Source: Geodermatophilus telluris (lineage in GTDB: Bacteria > Actinomycetota > Actinomycetes > Mycobacteriales > Geodermatophilaceae). From it: 64,000 bases of DNA. The notes beneath the pieces were generated by a model. It searched no databases. It worked only from the letters and a program-made list of their open reading frames with translations, and was not told the origin of the DNA. A program made the position numbers and the translations under genes. Every line of letters begins with the position of its first letter. The first letter of the stretch is position 1. Shown here one piece after another: positions 62,196-64,000 of the stretch. The DNA is taken from NCBI RefSeq assembly GCF_900102745.1, contig NZ_FMZF01000003.1:388671-452670 (forward strand), read 5' to 3'.

Positions 62196-63161
62196 ATGCT
62201 CCCGAAGGGAGGGCCGGGCGCTTCCCCGGAGGTCCCCAAAACGGCGCCAAGCCGTCGTTACGCTCCCGCGGTGTTCACGACCGACGGGAGCGATTCCCGA
62301 TCCGCACAGCCCACCGCCGGCGACGACGTGCAGTACGAGTACACGTCCGCTCGCGCACTCCGCGGCACCGAAGCACGGACGATCGCCAAGGCGGCTAAGG
62401 ACGGCTGGGAACTGGACAGCCAGACTCAGGGCAAGCTGCGGACCGAGTTGACCTTCCGTCGGGTGAAGCCGAAGAACGCTTGGCAGTTGTGCGTGGCACT
62501 TATCGCCGCGCACTGGTCCGCCTTCGGCCGGCTGAAGTCGACGACGCAGCAGTTCGCCCTCGCTGCGGCGGGCGGCCTGGTCGTGTTTGCCCTGGTCGTC
62601 GCAGTCGTGGTAGCGAGCCGGCCGGGAGGCAGCACACCCCAGGCGACCACGGCACCGACCGAGGTCACCCCCAGCGGGCAGCCGTCCGAGACACCCCCGT
62701 CTGCGGAGACCCAGCCCGACACATACATCTACACGGGGCCGCAGTACGAGGTCGTCGTGGTCGACGAGAACGTGGGCCCGGCCGCCCTGGATCAGTACTG
62801 GGTGCTGACCAGCCCGCTCGACTACTCCACCGACGAGTACAAGAACCAGATCAAGCTGATCATCGAGGACATCGCGCGCCAGGACGGCTCTGCGGCGCTG
62901 ATCGTGAACGTCGTCACCGACCGGGAAGTGGCCGAAGCCGAAGCCATCTCGACCTACGAGCAGTTCGACGCCGAGCACGGGACGAACTACGCCGTCAACG
63001 CCATTCCCGCCAAGGAGCCGGAGCACTGGGCTGCGTCCTACACGGGGGGTTTCGACTTCGACGCCGGCGAGGCGAGCGAGTCGGCCGAGGCGTTCGAGGT
63101 GATCTGGCGCCCGTATGCGACCCAGGAGACCGAGCAGTGGCAGCCGGCCCTCGCCGGTTGA
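62196..63161 (+). CDS. Single-pass membrane protein with DUF4177-like cytoplasmic part
   Basis: The start is uncertain: 62196 (ATG) gives 321 residues, GTG 62271 gives 296, and the frame is open from 61863; no good Shine-Dalgarno is seen. After a disordered start comes QYEYTSARALRGTEARTIAK then AAKDGWELDSQ, a DUF4177-like strand-helix unit. A single membrane helix follows (FALAAAGGLVVFALVVAVVV). A Thr/Pro-rich linker leads to an outer domain of about 140 residues with VDENVGPAALDQYWVLTSPL and IIEDIARQDGSAALIVNVVT. It is probably a cell-surface protein. I do not know its role. It lies among gene relics but looks intact. Confidence 0.6.
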   Translation: MLPKGGPGASPEVPKTAPSRRYAPAVFTTDGSDSRSAQPTAGDDVQYEYTSARALRGTEARTIAKAAKDGWELDSQTQGKLRTELTFRRVKPKNAWQLCVALIAAHWSAFGRLKSTTQQFALAAAGGLVVFALVVAVVVASRPGGSTPQATTAPTEVTPSGQPSETPPSAETQPDTYIYTGPQYEVVVVDENVGPAALDQYWVLTSPLDYSTDEYKNQIKLIIEDIARQDGSAALIVNVVTDREVAEAEAISTYEQFDAEHGTNYAVNAIPAKEPEHWAASYTGGFDFDAGEASESAEAFEVIWRPYATQETEQWQPALAG

Positions 63162-63191
63162 GCTGATCCGGGACGGTCGTCAGACGCCGAG

Positions 63192-63620
63192 GTGGTTCAG
63201 CGCCTGCAGCAGCAGGGTGCTCTGCCCGTTCTCGAACTCGGCGAGCACGCCGACGTCCAGGAGTGGGACATCGCGGTGCTCCACCGGGACCGTCCGGCCG
63301 GGGACCGCGCCGGCGGGCAGGTCACCTGGGCCCGCATAGCGCCGGACCGCCTCAACCACCTACTCGACGCCTACCGGCACAACCTGCTGCCCAAGCTGCA
63401 GGAGCTGCCCGGCTTCTGCAGCGTCAGCATGCTGGTCGACCGGCGTCTCGGCCGGACCGTCAGCGTCACCAGCTTCGAGAACCGCGACGCCGCGAGGCTG
63501 GTGCGCAAGCACGCCCGGTCCCTGCGCGAGCAGTTCGCCCAGGCCATGGGCGCCAAGATCGTGGACGTCGCCGAGATGGACCTCGACCTCGCCCACCTGC
63601 ACGTCCCCGAGGCGGTGTGA
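63192..63620 (+). CDS. ABM-like protein, probably N-terminally truncated
   Basis: The open frame starts at a GTG (63192), but family-like sequence begins only near 63255 (DVQEWDIAVLHRDRPAGDRA). It continues with LQELPGFCSVSMLVDRRLGR, VTSFENRDAARLVRKHARSL and the end EMDLDLAHLHVPEAV. The first 20 codons overlap a minus-strand peptide fragment at 63180-63245 that also occurs at 58873. The pattern matches ABM-type dimeric barrels, which act as small monooxygenases or heme-degrading enzymes, or have no known reaction. It may be a relic that stays open by chance. Confidence 0.5.
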   Translation: MVQRLQQQGALPVLELGEHADVQEWDIAVLHRDRPAGDRAGGQVTWARIAPDRLNHLLDAYRHNLLPKLQELPGFCSVSMLVDRRLGRTVSVTSFENRDAARLVRKHARSLREQFAQAMGAKIVDVAEMDLDLAHLHVPEAV

Positions 63621-63631
63621 GCGGTCGCAGT

Positions 63632-64000
63632 CCCGGCTGGCCTGCCGGCGCATCGACCACATCTGCGCGGGGCGCTCGAACTGGCTGGCGACCTCCCAGC
63701 TCACCGCGCCGTTGACGACCTCCCGCCGGAAGTTGCCCACGGCCACCCGCGCCAGCTCCGGGTCGGCGGCGACGCGGCCGGCCAGCTCCGACGCGCGCTA
63801 CTCGACGTCGGCGTCGTCCACCGACTCCCACGCCAGGCCCAGCTGCACGGCCTTGGTGCCGTCGATCTCCTCGCCGAACAGCGCCATCGCCGCGACGGCC
63901 CCGCAGCCGATCAGCCGCAACAGGATCACGAAGTGCCCGCCGCCGGGGTGCATGCCGCGCTTGAGGAAGCCGGCGATCAGGCGGGCGTCGCTCGCGACGA
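63632..64000 (-). pseudogene. Enoyl-CoA hydratase-like pseudogene (in-frame stop)
   Basis: Entering from the right edge, the minus strand reads ARLIAGFLKRGMHPGGGHFV, AAMALFGEEIDG and AVQLGLAWESVDDADVE. This is the C-terminal half of a crotonase-family enzyme (HPGGG is the active-site loop region). A TAG at 63798-63800 then interrupts, after which the frame continues with family-like sequence (RASELAGRVAADPELARVAV, VSWEVASQFERPAQMWS). The gene is thus broken by a nonsense codon. Its 5' part is outside the window, and its 3' end meets the ABM-like gene. Confidence 0.7.

Noticed and set aside
1..64000. CRISPR array or cas genes
   Set aside because: No regularly spaced direct repeats and no Cas motifs were seen. 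The only short tandem repeat of note is the 6-bp one at 54834.

Overview
The window is very GC-rich (codon third positions are almost all G/C), uses many GTG starts and has Shine-Dalgarno sites of the AGGAGG type. That fits an actinobacterium; family cannot be decided from the sequence. No rRNA, complete tRNA, CRISPR array or intact transposase is visible. Nearly all the DNA is accessory: anti-phage or restriction genes, NAD/ADP-ribose genes, and gene wreckage.

Layout. (1) 1-1505: a cut-off NERD-nuclease/helicase gene, divergent from a caspase-like (His-Cys) gene. (2) 1506-6883: an NrtR-like Nudix regulator, divergent from an operon encoding an ARPP-1-type protein, an ADP-ribosylglycohydrolase fused to a dual-specificity phosphatase, a small zinc-ribbon protein, a predicted ADP-ribosyltransferase (probably frameshifted) and an HD hydrolase. 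A consensus-like promoter and a perfect palindrome lie between them. (3) 7009-11909: a DNA-binding-like protein, a SIR2-domain protein with a macro-like N-terminus, and a frameshifted PD-(D/E)XK nuclease. (4) 12114-13352: the N-terminal part of a large DUF4011-type helicase, cut off where the defence island begins. (5) 13294-24482, minus strand: a DISARM-like operon (DrmB, DrmA, NERD-UvrD helicase, and a 1573-residue GHKL ATPase-helicase fusion). (6) 24878-35183: a restriction-modification system with two related C5-cytosine methyltransferases, a Z1 protein, a DUF4420-type PD-(D/E)XK protein, a MORC/MutL-type GHKL ATPase, two accessory proteins and a Vsr nuclease. (7) 36042-52066: five genes joined by 4-bp overlaps (helicase with DUF1998 and a C-terminal nuclease-like domain, SNF2-like helicase, Eco57I-type adenine methylase, McrB, McrC). 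(8) 52168-54871: a membrane-anchored nuclease-like protein and a phage GP88-type protein. (9) 55222-64000: a decayed segment with a helicase remnant, a retron-type reverse transcriptase fused to an ArdC/ImmA-like metalloprotease, a tRNA-3'-end-like site, fragments of ABM-like, pyruvate dehydrogenase E1-like and enoyl-CoA hydratase genes, and a few small intact genes.

How the genes may work together. Regions 5-7 are three adjacent helicase/ATPase-based systems, each with, or close to, a DNA methyltransferase, so each could separate self from non-self DNA. The Z1/MORC system sits between its two methyltransferases, and Vsr would repair the T:G mismatches that 5-methylcytosine produces. Region 2 probably writes, erases and processes ADP-ribose modifications under the NrtR-like regulator. 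The SIR2 protein and the RT-protease fusion look like separate abortive-infection-type units. Several genes carry single frameshifts. Some sit at GC-rich short repeats or C-runs, so sequencing error must be excluded before calling them pseudogenes.
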